Assembly: GCA_947176745.1 (NCBI GenBank)
Contig: CAMWRV010000004.1
Coordinates: 1-64,000 of the forward strand
Direction: 5' to 3'
DNA from: an uncultured Muribaculaceae bacterium
Lineage (GTDB): Bacteria > Bacteroidota > Bacteroidia > Bacteroidales > Muribaculaceae
Length of the DNA stretch: 64,000 bases
Numbering within the stretch: the stretch's first letter is position 1; each line of letters opens with the position of its first letter. Positions 31,176 to 39,411 of the stretch are shown in pieces. The translations under genes were made by a program, and so were the position numbers. The notes beneath the pieces were generated by a model that worked only from the letters and a program-made list of their open reading frames with translations, was not told the DNA's origin and did no database searches.

Positions 31176-34100
31176 ATGAGAGATTCCACTTTACTTGCAT
31201 TGGCGGTTCTGTGTCTTCCGGCAGTCTTCCCTGCGGCGGCTCAAATGCCGTTCGAGAGGGGAGAGCAGAGCCATCTCTTCGTTTCGGGCGATACCGGCGG
31301 TCTCGCCCCTGTTCCCCTTGATTACAGACAGGCGTTTTCTGCTCCGTCTTCTGTTAGGCCGGCACCGGCTGCGCGTCCGCTCTATACATCTCCCGAGGGG
31401 ACGACGGTGTGGGGCAATGTCGTATATGCCCGTTCATGGGGAGATGACGGCGAACTGCCCGGATTCAACGCATACAGTTATTCCCCGTCAGGACTGGGAG
31501 TCTCTCAGGTCGTGCAGGACGAGTGGATCTTCGCCAACGGATCGGGCGCTTTCTACGACGGAAAATTCCGTTTCATCTCAAAAGGCTACACAACATATCT
31601 TTACGCGGTATACGATGTCTCGACGTGGACGCAGACGTATCAGGAAATGTCTACGGTCAAGTTTCAGAAGCTTGTGGCAAGCGACTGCGACTATGACCCT
31701 ATAACGGGTCTGACCTACGGATGTTTCTGGAATCCCGACACACAGGAATATGAATTCGCCGCAGTCGATTACGAATCATGCACGCACACCACGATAAGTC
31801 CGATGGAGATCTTCTCGGCGATAGCCATCGACAGCAAAGGTGTGATTTACGGCATCAAGGAGTCGGACGGCGGACTATACATCATCGACAAGGAGACGGG
31901 AGCCCTCAAATTTGTCGGCCTTACCGGCATCCAGCCCTATCTGATACAGAGTGCCGCTTTCGACAGAAGCAACGATGTGCTTTACTGGGCGGTGCGCCAG
32001 ACCGGAAGCGTGGCCTATCTTGCAAAAGTCAACACTGACACCGGAGCCGCCACGAGGCTCGCGTATTTCCCCGACAACGAGCAGATCACATGCCTCTTCG
32101 TGCCGCCCGTCGCGCCCGTGGGCGCACCTGGTGCCGTGACAGGGCTGAAGACCGATATCGCGCCCGGCGGCACAGACGTGACCATGAGGTTCACGATGCC
32201 GACTGCCGACTCTGACGGAACATCTCTTGCCGACGCCACTCTGGAGTATCACGTGACCCTGGCGGGAGAAGAGATAAAATCAGGGAAGGCGTCCCCCGGG
32301 GCACAGGTCGAGACCGTATTTGCCGCCCCCGAAGGATACAGCGCGATAACTGTGACTGCCTCGGGCGACAAAGGGCGCGGCATTCCTGTGGAGCGCCGCA
32401 TATGGTGCGGTGCCGACACGCCGTCGAAAGTGACAGATGTCGCCGTGTCTGTCGATAATGACAACGACAACCGCGTGTCTCTCTCCTGGAAAGGCTCGGA
32501 GACCGGAATCCACGGAGGTTACATCGGCCTTTCCGCACTAAGTTATGACGTGATCCGCATGCCGGAAGGTAAAGTCGTGTCTTCACGCCAGAAAGAGACT
32601 TCTTTCTCCGAGACCCTCGGATCGGGAATGGCCGGAAGCTATTATTATGTCGTGATCCCTTACGCCGGAGAGCTGGCCGGAGAATCAGCTGAATCCTCGA
32701 GAATTACGGCAACCGGTGCGTTTCCGGTTCCCTACAACGAAAGTTTTGACTCGGAAGCCGGCTTTGAATCGTTCATGACCGTTGATGCCAACGAAGACTC
32801 CAAAACGTGGTACTGGAACTCGCAGATGCAGCTTGTGCAGTATTATGTGAACTGGAGCAAGGAAGCCGACGACTGGCTTCTCACTCCCGAGATCGCCATG
32901 GAGAAAGACCGTCTATATGTGCTCTCGTTCGACTGCCGCGGGTGGAATGAAAACACTGCGGAGAAACTTGCCGTGGCGATCGGCAAGGGAACCGACCCCT
33001 CCTCGTATGCCGACATCATGCCGATGACCGAGATCAGGTCGGGCGAGATGCAGACCTACAGGTTTATTTTCAGTGTGCCTGAAGAGGGTGGTTACAGAAT
33101 CGGATACCACTGCACGAGTCCCCGCACGGCGATGTATGTTCTGATCGACAACATATCCGTGACCGACGGCATCTCTCCGACAACTCCCGGCATGGTGACG
33201 GATCTGACTGTCGTGCCTGATCCGACAGGTCTGTTGTCGGCCGATATCGTCTTCACGACTCCTTCGGCAGATGTGTCGGGCAATGCACTGACTTCTCCGG
33301 TCGATGTCGAGATCTGCCGCAATGACACGGAGACTCCGGTTGCCGTGCTTTCAGGACTTGAACCGGGCAAAGAGCATACCTATACCGATGCAGATGTCAT
33401 CGACACCGGAATCAACCGTTACATTATCAGGGCTTCGGGCAACGGCGGCAAGAGTCTTCCGGCTGAAACCTCCGCCTACGTCGGTCAGGACAGACCGAGG
33501 GCATCGGAGTCTGTCACACTTCAGGATAACGGCGACCACTACATGCTCTCATGGGCCGAGCCTTCTGCGGAAGGTGTCTCATATCCGCCGCATCCGGTCA
33601 TACCTTCATCTCTGACCTACAATGTCTATTCTCCCGACCGGGCATTGCTGGCGGAAGGGATCGAGGAGCTTTCATTCAGGCTTCCAGAAAGCTACGTGAC
33701 CGGAGATCAGGGACTTCTATCCTTCCATGTCACCGGCGTCTCGCCGGCCGGCGAGGGTGCCATGGCCTCTTCGAACGCCATACTCACCGGCAAGCCATAC
33801 GACCTGCCCTTCCGCGAGAGTTTCAAGGATGGCGGAAATCCCGATTCGTTCTGGTGGATAGGCGGCAGCAATCCGTTCTATCCCTCTGCCGACAAGGCAT
33901 ATGACGGCGACGGCGGCTGCATCAGATGGAAAGACTCAAGCTGGGAGAAGACCACATGGTTCAATTCCGCGAAGCTCAATATCTCGCCCGCGCAGTCTCC
34001 GTCATTGCAGTTCGCCTACTGGACGATACCGGGCAAACAACTGAAGATAAGCACATACATATCGCCCGAAGGTGGTGAAGACATACTTCTCGGCGAGACA

Positions 34101-35567
34101 GACTTCATGCAGGAGACCGGAGAAGAGGGATGGCGTCTGGCTTCTTTCGACCTCACGCCTCACAAGGATGGCAAGTTTGCCATTGTCAAGTTGTATGTGG
34201 AAAGTCAGGAGACGTATGACTATTACAATCCGCTTTATCTTTATGTAGACCAGATCTGCGTGGTCGACACGGAGGGTGCAAACCTGACCGCAGCCGCGCT
34301 TTCCGCTCCCTCCACGCTTTATACCGGCCAGACAGGTCAGATCAATGTAGTCGTGCAGAACACGGCTTCCAAGGGTGTGGGCTACAAGGTCCGCCTGTAT
34401 GTAGACGGCGTGGCCGCCGATTCGCGTGAGATACCGTATATCGCTCCGCTTTCGCAGGAGACCGTATCATTCTCCTACACGCCGTCGGTGCTCTCGGCTG
34501 CAAGTGTCAGCTTCCATGCGGAGATAGAATGCGCCGAAGATCTCTTCACGGCCGACAACACAACCGGAAGCGCGGTCACGGAGATTCTGATTAACGAATA
34601 TCCGGTCGTGACCGACCTGACGGCTTCGTTCGGAAACGGCGCGGTGGTTCTGAACTGGAGTGAGCCTGCGTGTGATCTGGGCGCGGTGAGCGAGTCTTTC
34701 GAGGATTACACGCACAAGGATACAAGTTTCGGGTTCTGGACAACCGTTGACCAGGACATGGGTTCGGCCTTTACAAACCAGATAGTCGATGTCGGATACC
34801 ATAATGTGCCGATGGCATGGGCGGTGTTCAACTCGATAGCCGCCGGAGTGCCCGAAGAGGAGGCTCAGTATTACGAAGCGCATTCCGGAACCACCTCGCT
34901 GCTGGCGTTCGCCTCGCAGCCCGAGACCGTGAAGAGGGGAGAAGGCAACGATGACTGGCTTATATCACCCGAACTCTCATGCGCCGGAGGGTACTCTCTG
35001 ACGTTCTGGGCCAAGGCCGTAAAAGGAGACAAATATGGGCCGGAGTCTTTCGAAGTGCTCTACACCAGAGGATTCCCGAATGATACCGGGGCTTTTGTCA
35101 GTCTGGGAACATTCTCGGCTCCGCAGGCATGGACGGAATACTCCCTGCAGATCCCGGAAGGAGCGCGTTTCTTCGCGATACGCTACAGGACTGTCGGCGG
35201 GTTCTACATGATGCTTGACGACATCGAATTCGAACGTGGCATGCTTGAAGTGACTGGCTACTCCATATTCCGCGACGGTAAAAAGATCGCAGAAGTTCCC
35301 GGTGCGGCCAATTCAATCTCCGATTTCACTGCCGATGTGAACGAGAAGCATACTTACACGGTGACGGTGAAATATTCCAACGGAGAATCTGGCATGTCGA
35401 ACGAGGCACTGTTCGACTTGTCGGGAGTCGATGGAGTCCGCGTGCTTCCCGAGAGTCCGTTTGATGTGTTCTCTGTTGACGGAATCATGGTTCGCGGCAA
35501 TGCTACAGACCTCAGGGGGCTTCCGCGTGGCGTCTACATCGTCAACGGCAAAAAGGTGATTATCTGA
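31176..35567 (+). CDS. Giant secreted adhesin-like protein, propeller-like N-domain plus anchor J modules
   Basis: 1463 residues from the ATG at 31176, which gives the signal peptide MRDSTLLALAVLCLPAVFPAAAQ; the frame is open 78 codons upstream without signal features. Residues about 60-310 look like a beta-propeller-type domain (YDPITGLTYGCFWN, AIDSKGVIYGIKESDGGLYIID, SNDVLYWAVRQTG). Then fibronectin-III-like repeats alternate with choice-of-anchor J domains: SFDSEAGFESFMTVDANEDSKTWYWN to ADDWLLTPEI, SFKDGGNPDSFWWIGG, and SFEDYTHKDTSFGFWTTVDQDMG to NDDWLISPEL. The C-terminus (LPRGVYIVNGKKVII) resembles a type IX sorting tail. It shares this layout with the proteins at 58477 and 62979. Position directly after a LytS/LytTR pair suggests control by that system. 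Confidence 0.75.
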   Translation: MRDSTLLALAVLCLPAVFPAAAQMPFERGEQSHLFVSGDTGGLAPVPLDYRQAFSAPSSVRPAPAARPLYTSPEGTTVWGNVVYARSWGDDGELPGFNAYSYSPSGLGVSQVVQDEWIFANGSGAFYDGKFRFISKGYTTYLYAVYDVSTWTQTYQEMSTVKFQKLVASDCDYDPITGLTYGCFWNPDTQEYEFAAVDYESCTHTTISPMEIFSAIAIDSKGVIYGIKESDGGLYIIDKETGALKFVGLTGIQPYLIQSAAFDRSNDVLYWAVRQTGSVAYLAKVNTDTGAATRLAYFPDNEQITCLFVPPVAPVGAPGAVTGLKTDIAPGGTDVTMRFTMPTADSDGTSLADATLEYHVTLAGEEIKSGKASPGAQVETVFAAPEGYSAITVTASGDKGRGIPVERRIWCGADTPSKVTDVAVSVDNDNDNRVSLSWKGSETGIHGGYIGLSALSYDVIRMPEGKVVSSRQKETSFSETLGSGMAGSYYYVVIPYAGELAGESAESSRITATGAFPVPYNESFDSEAGFESFMTVDANEDSKTWYWNSQMQLVQYYVNWSKEADDWLLTPEIAMEKDRLYVLSFDCRGWNENTAEKLAVAIGKGTDPSSYADIMPMTEIRSGEMQTYRFIFSVPEEGGYRIGYHCTSPRTAMYVLIDNISVTDGISPTTPGMVTDLTVVPDPTGLLSADIVFTTPSADVSGNALTSPVDVEICRNDTETPVAVLSGLEPGKEHTYTDADVIDTGINRYIIRASGNGGKSLPAETSAYVGQDRPRASESVTLQDNGDHYMLSWAEPSAEGVSYPPHPVIPSSLTYNVYSPDRALLAEGIEELSFRLPESYVTGDQGLLSFHVTGVSPAGEGAMASSNAILTGKPYDLPFRESFKDGGNPDSFWWIGGSNPFYPSADKAYDGDGGCIRWKDSSWEKTTWFNSAKLNISPAQSPSLQFAYWTIPGKQLKISTYISPEGGEDILLGETDFMQETGEEGWRLASFDLTPHKDGKFAIVKLYVESQETYDYYNPLYLYVDQICVVDTEGANLTAAALSAPSTLYTGQTGQINVVVQNTASKGVGYKVRLYVDGVAADSREIPYIAPLSQETVSFSYTPSVLSAASVSFHAEIECAEDLFTADNTTGSAVTEILINEYPVVTDLTASFGNGAVVLNWSEPACDLGAVSESFEDYTHKDTSFGFWTTVDQDMGSAFTNQIVDVGYHNVPMAWAVFNSIAAGVPEEEAQYYEAHSGTTSLLAFASQPETVKRGEGNDDWLISPELSCAGGYSLTFWAKAVKGDKYGPESFEVLYTRGFPNDTGAFVSLGTFSAPQAWTEYSLQIPEGARFFAIRYRTVGGFYMMLDDIEFERGMLEVTGYSIFRDGKKIAEVPGAANSISDFTADVNEKHTYTVTVKYSNGESGMSNEALFDLSGVDGVRVLPESPFDVFSVDGIMVRGNATDLRGLPRGVYIVNGKKVII

Positions 35568-35592
35568 AGATTTTCATACGGCAATACGTAGT

Positions 35593-35624
35593 CCGCCCCC
35601 GGAGATACCGGTCTCCGGGGGCGG
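35593..35624. terminator. Bidirectional GC-rich terminator hairpin
   Basis: CCGCCCCCGGAGA (35593-35605) pairs perfectly with TCTCCGGGGGCGG (35612-35624) between convergent genes ending at 35567 (+) and 35649 (-). Confidence 0.75.
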
Positions 35625-35648
35625 ATTGAGCATTATCGCGGTATTGGA

Positions 35649-36200
35649 TCAATAGTTCCTGGCCTCGATCTCGAAGAAGCTCTGCGGATGCTCGCATACG
35701 GGGCATATGCCGGGAGCTTTCTTGCCGATCACGATGTGGCCGCAGTTGCGGCATACCCAGATCGTGTCGCCTTCGCGCGAGAAGACGATGCCCTCCTCGA
35801 TGTTGGCGAGAAGACGGCGGTAGCGCTCCTCGTGGTGGCGTTCGATTGCGCCCACCGCGCGGAATTTGCGAGCTATCTCGGGGAAGCCCTCCTCCTCAGC
35901 CTCGGCGGCCATGCGGTCGTACATGTCGGTCCACTCGAAGTTCTCACCTTCGGCGGCGTCGCGAAGGTTGGTCATGGTGTCGGGCACCTCGCCTTCGTGG
36001 AGAAGCTTGAACCAGAGTTTGGCGTGCTCCTTCTCGTTGGCTGCTGTCTCCTCGAAGATCGCAGCGATCTGCTCGTAGCCCTCCTTGCGGGCTTTCGAGG
36101 CGTAATATGTATATTTGTTGCGTGCCTGTGACTCGCCTGCGAAGGCGTCCATAAGATTGCGCTCGGTCTTTGTTCCTTTGATGTCTTTCATTTTAACCAT
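35649..36200 (-). CDS. rbr: Rubrerythrin
   Basis: A 183-residue protein. The ferritin-like diiron domain shows the ExxH motifs ([46 protein letters not shown]), and the rubredoxin-like C-terminus has two CxxC knuckles ([29 protein letters not shown]). Rubrerythrin reduces hydrogen peroxide to water in anaerobes using electrons passed through the rubredoxin iron. An ATG three codons in (36191) is an alternative start. It lies 14 bases after the PerR-like gene, so the two form a peroxide-response operon. Confidence 0.96.
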   Translation of the reverse strand: MVKMKDIKGTKTERNLMDAFAGESQARNKYTYYASKARKEGYEQIAAIFEETAANEKEHAKLWFKLLHEGEVPDTMTNLRDAAEGENFEWTDMYDRMAAEAEEEGFPEIARKFRAVGAIERHHEERYRRLLANIEEGIVFSREGDTIWVCRNCGHIVIGKKAPGICPVCEHPQSFFEIEARNY

Positions 36201-36214
36201 TTTGTTTGAAATTA

Positions 36215-36688
36215 TTACTCGTATTTTGTTTTATCTTCAGCAACTGAACTGTCAGTGTTTCCGGCTCTCTTGCTGCATTCCTGACAGTAGCCCTTGTAGA
36301 ACACGTCGGCTGATTCAAGCGTGCAGCCTTCGGGCAACCGGATTTCTCCGAGGTTCATCTCCACATCCATGATCTTGCCGCAGCAGACGCACCGGAAGTG
36401 GGCGTGGGGCGCGAAAGCCGACAGGTCGTATCTTGCCAGGCCTGTCTCGATCTCGACCACACGTGCCAGACGGTTCTCGGTCAGCGAGTGGAGAGTGTTG
36501 TAGACAGTTGTTCTCGACAGAGAGGGCATAGAAGGTTTCAGCACATTGTAGATTTCCTCGGCCGATGGGTGTGTTCTCGCATTGCCGATGTGCGACAGGA
36601 TGGCGATCCGCTGCACCGACGGCCTCATGCCCGCCTTGTGCATCATCAGAGTGATCTCCGCATCCGATATGGTCGGTTTTGTCTTCAT
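36215..36688 (-). CDS. perR: Fur-family regulator, PerR-like
   Basis: A 157-residue protein. The winged-helix N-terminal domain (about 10-85) contains [25 protein letters not shown] and [24 protein letters not shown]. The dimerisation domain has [11 protein letters not shown] and YCQECSK, two CxxC pairs for structural zinc, plus PHAHF histidines for regulatory metal. Placement in front of rubrerythrin supports a PerR (peroxide sensing) role rather than iron uptake Fur. Upstream lies a consensus-like promoter with AT-rich dyad-like sequence (36714-36735) where it could bind its own promoter; that is inference. Confidence 0.88.
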   Translation of the reverse strand: MKTKPTISDAEITLMMHKAGMRPSVQRIAILSHIGNARTHPSAEEIYNVLKPSMPSLSRTTVYNTLHSLTENRLARVVEIETGLARYDLSAFAPHAHFRCVCCGKIMDVEMNLGEIRLPEGCTLESADVFYKGYCQECSKRAGNTDSSVAEDKTKYE

Positions 36689-36708
36689 CAGTTTTGCTTT
36701 AACGATTA

Positions 36709-36739
36709 CAAAGTTATAAATAATTCCAATATTGTTAAA
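36709..36739 (-). promoter_or_regulatory. Promoter of perR-rbr
   Basis: On the minus strand TAACTTTG (36716-36709) is an exact TAnnTTTG. TTTA (36739-36736) lies 19 bases upstream, one base off TTTG. It is 21 bases before the start codon. The spacer contains TTATAAATAATT-like sequence reminiscent of Fur/PerR boxes. Confidence 0.6.
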
Positions 36740-36797
36740 GTGTTTAACATTCTTTAACCGCGAGTTTCTCTTTTTTTAACCTTGCGGACATTATAAA

Positions 36798-36838
36798 GGG
36801 GCGGTTATTCTGAGCTTAATACCCTGAATAACCGCCCC
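36798..36838. terminator. Terminator hairpin
   Basis: GGGGCGGTTATTC (36798-36810) pairs perfectly with GAATAACCGCCCC (36826-36838), 34 bases after the stop of the minus-strand gene at 36873 and flanked by TTTATAA on that strand. Confidence 0.75.
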
Positions 36839-36872
36839 GTACAAGGTTGGTGCCAGAAGCCGAAAGGTTACG

Positions 36873-38120
36873 TCATTTGATTTTCACGCATCTGATCGGG
36901 AGCGCGAAAGAGGAGTTCGCCATGCACTTTACCTCACTTAATGCACCGGCCTGACAACTTACCGAAAGTCGCGACACAAAGCGGTCGACGAGTCCCATGG
37001 CTATGAGTTCCTCGAGAGTGTACTGCTGCATTCTCGGATCGTCAAGCACTCCGAGGTCATCGCGAATCACGACAGATGAATTCCAGCACATATATCCCGG
37101 GAGGCCGACCACATGCTCTCCGGTATTATACAGCCTGTTCTGGCTTCCATGCGGAAACCATGAAACGCTTCCGTCAAAACTGTAGTACGCGCCCGATTCA
37201 TCTTCTTCAATCTCGATACGGTCGAGATAGCTGTCTCCCCATTCGTCGCCGGTGGGAATCTTGTATCCCGCAGGGCTCGGGTCAAGATCGGTCTTTTCCT
37301 CTCCCCACAGGGTGAAGTCCATCTCTGACAGCCATCTTCCAGCAGGATTGCCGGAGAAGAATGTTGTGGGAGCCGCTATCGACTCCTCCAGAGTAGCGTA
37401 TCTGTTCTCCGTTCTCCATTCGAGACCATATGCCGGATTCATGACGGTCCATTTGCGGGCCTCGTTGAATGCTTCTGCGCTGCCCCACTCGTCTATGTAT
37501 CCGCCGAAGATGGGCACCGGGCGTCCCCACTGGTAGTGCACCACTCCCCATGCTTTGTTGCCATCTTCCTTGGTGGCGCCGGTTGCGCCCATGAAGCGGT
37601 CGAGAATGAGGTCTCCCCCCTCCAGCTTCTTTTCTTCGGGAGCCGGGGTCATCCACAGAAGCCACACCCAGATTATCTTGCCCTCGCCATTGAACGCCGC
37701 GAGCACGGCGTTGCCGTAATTGCCGGTTGCCGAGAAGCTTACCTTTCCGTCGGCATAACTCACATCAGAGACAAGTTGTTGCTCTGTGTCGGCGGGATCG
37801 GATTTCTGGGCCCAGATCCAGTCAACCTTTTCCACACCCTCGATATTCTTGCCGCTCGGGAGTTTCGTATAGAATTCATAGTTGCCGGCGCGGGAAACGA
37901 TATATGTGTTAGCCGGATCGGTGAATGTGACGGTCTCGTTTCCGCCCGGCTCGTAAGAATCGGGACTGAAAGAAATCCGGTCTACGTCGGAGTGGTTGTA
38001 AGTCTGAGTCGAACCGTTCTTGAAGTGTACGGTAAATGACTGTGCGCAAAGCGAGAGGGCTACTGAAGCAAGCGCGAAAGCCGATACGAGAGATCGGTGG
38101 GCTGTAAATTTTTTCATCAT
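36873..38120 (-). CDS. Secreted protein with FISUMP-like C-terminal region
   Basis: A 415-residue protein with a signal peptide (about 1-26). Residues about 27-55 (FTVHFKNGSTQTYNHSDVDRISFSP) are the short domain often found at the start of Bacteroidetes secreted proteins. Later blocks (WVWLLWMTPAPEEKK, DRFMGATGATKEDGNKAWGVVHYQWGRPVPI, PAGYKIPTGDEW, and the ending FALPIRCVKIK) are typical of the Fibrobacter major paralogous (FISUMP) domain also seen in fimbrillin-type and surface proteins. The start overlaps the stop of the upstream gene (ATGA at 38120-38117). The role is unknown, probably cell-surface. Confidence 0.65.
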   Translation of the reverse strand: MMKKFTAHRSLVSAFALASVALSLCAQSFTVHFKNGSTQTYNHSDVDRISFSPDSYEPGGNETVTFTDPANTYIVSRAGNYEFYTKLPSGKNIEGVEKVDWIWAQKSDPADTEQQLVSDVSYADGKVSFSATGNYGNAVLAAFNGEGKIIWVWLLWMTPAPEEKKLEGGDLILDRFMGATGATKEDGNKAWGVVHYQWGRPVPIFGGYIDEWGSAEAFNEARKWTVMNPAYGLEWRTENRYATLEESIAAPTTFFSGNPAGRWLSEMDFTLWGEEKTDLDPSPAGYKIPTGDEWGDSYLDRIEIEEDESGAYYSFDGSVSWFPHGSQNRLYNTGEHVVGLPGYMCWNSSVVIRDDLGVLDDPRMQQYTLEELIAMGLVDRFVSRLSVSCQAGALSEVKCMANSSFALPIRCVKIK

Positions 38121-38599
38121 CTTATGATTTTGAATGATTGACCGTTAGTGATTGATATGATATAAGAGCCTTTGGCCAGACCCGAGAGGTCGAGCCATGC
38201 CGAACCCTCAGAGTCGGCTGCGGTTGTGGCGATTGCCTTTCCGTCAATGGAATAAAGGATTACAGACGAGCCGGGATCAAGACCGCTCACCCCGGCATTG
38301 TCTCTGTCGCGATAGGTCAGACGGATCTCGTCTTTGGCAAGGACTGGCGCCGTGCCGCCCGGATCGCCGATCACGAATGTCTCGACGGAATCCGAATCGT
38401 ATTCGGCCTCGACACTGCCGGCTCTGATTATCATCTTGGGTGACTGAAGGCTCACCACGGGTCTGTCTTCGAGATCGAAACTCGTTGTCGTTCCGTCGCG
38501 GAAACTGACAATGAGGTATTCGGCCGAAGTCCCCTGCGAGAGCAGCAGAGCGGTCGCCACCGACGCAATACCTCTGCAAATTCTGAAAACATGTGGCAT
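38117..38599 (-). CDS. Small secreted protein with sorting-tail-like C-terminus
   Basis: A 160-residue protein with a signal peptide (ending GTSA). It opens with YLIVSFRDGTTTSFDLEDRPVVSLQSPKMIIRAG, the same kind of N-terminal beta module as in the next gene. It ends in a separate beta domain with LDLSGLAKGSYIISITNGQSFKIIR, which resembles a type IX secretion C-terminal domain. It is translationally coupled to the downstream FISUMP-like gene, so the two may form one surface assembly. Function unknown. Confidence 0.6.
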   Translation of the reverse strand: MPHVFRICRGIASVATALLLSQGTSAEYLIVSFRDGTTTSFDLEDRPVVSLQSPKMIIRAGSVEAEYDSDSVETFVIGDPGGTAPVLAKDEIRLTYRDRDNAGVSGLDPGSSVILYSIDGKAIATTAADSEGSAWLDLSGLAKGSYIISITNGQSFKIIR

Positions 38600-38744
38600 A
38601 TGAAAAGGATTTGTTGGTTTATAGTTTCATTTGCAAAGTTGCGGGAATAATAAATCAAAAAAAATGACATAGTTCATTATTTTGCTGCACCCGGCACAAC
38701 AAAAGGATGAAAAATGCATTTAAGAGATATAATACAATATACAG

Positions 38745-39326
38745 ATGTCGGTAAAAGTGGATTTGTCAGAAATACTTGCGATGCACGCTCCTCTTGATGT
38801 GGAATGCCTTGAGGCCATGCGCGGGTCGGTCGAACTGTTGCGTGTTCCGAAGCGTAAGGTTCTTTTGCGGCAGGGTGAGGTTTGCCGTCATTTCTTCTTC
38901 AACCGGTCGGGAATCACAAGGGTGGTTCATGACAACGACGGTCTCGAAGACACCATATGCTTCGGGACGGGAGGAGATGTGTTCACCTCTCTTCAGTCAT
39001 ATTATGAAGGCGCGCCGTCGATATTCTCTCTCACGGCTGTGACTGATTCCGAGGTCTGGATACTGTCGTATGAAGATATGGACCGGCTTTCCGGCCTGTA
39101 TCCCTCGCTTGTGCTGTGGATGCGCAATCTTCTGCTCGGGCAGGTCAACGCGTTCGAACGGCGTTATCTCTTCTTTGGCAAGAACGACGCCGAGACACGC
39201 TATATCAATTTCATCAACCAGCGCAACGGTCTTCTGCGCGATATCCCCGTCAAATATGTGGCGCAGTATCTGAAGATCGCTCCGGAATATCTGTCGCGCA
39301 TCCGCCGCCGCATCGCGGGCAAGTGA
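38745..39326 (+). CDS. Crp/Fnr-family transcription regulator
   Basis: A 193-residue protein. The cyclic-nucleotide-binding-like barrel covers about 15-120 (KVLLRQGEVCRHFFFNRSGITRVV, ICFGTGGDVFTSLQSYYEGAPSIFSL), and a short C-terminal HTH follows: IPVKYVAQYLKIAPEYLSRIRRRI. This is the common Bacteroidetes group that lacks the full phosphate-binding cassette and may not bind cAMP. It is divergent from the small secreted-protein gene (145-base shared upstream region 38600-38744), which may be a target. Confidence 0.88.
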   Translation: MSVKVDLSEILAMHAPLDVECLEAMRGSVELLRVPKRKVLLRQGEVCRHFFFNRSGITRVVHDNDGLEDTICFGTGGDVFTSLQSYYEGAPSIFSLTAVTDSEVWILSYEDMDRLSGLYPSLVLWMRNLLLGQVNAFERRYLFFGKNDAETRYINFINQRNGLLRDIPVKYVAQYLKIAPEYLSRIRRRIAGK

Positions 39327-39345
39327 CCGTTAATTTGAAAACAAG

Positions 39346-39387
39346 GAGAAGTCTCCCGAGGCCTGTGCGGCCGGCGGGAGACTTCTC
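39346..39387. terminator. Terminator hairpin between convergent genes
   Basis: GAGAAGTCTCCCG (39346-39358) pairs with CGGGAGACTTCTC (39375-39387), followed on the plus strand by TTATTTT. Confidence 0.8.
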
Positions 39388-39411
39388 TTATTTTGCGATC
39401 TGTGCGCGGTG

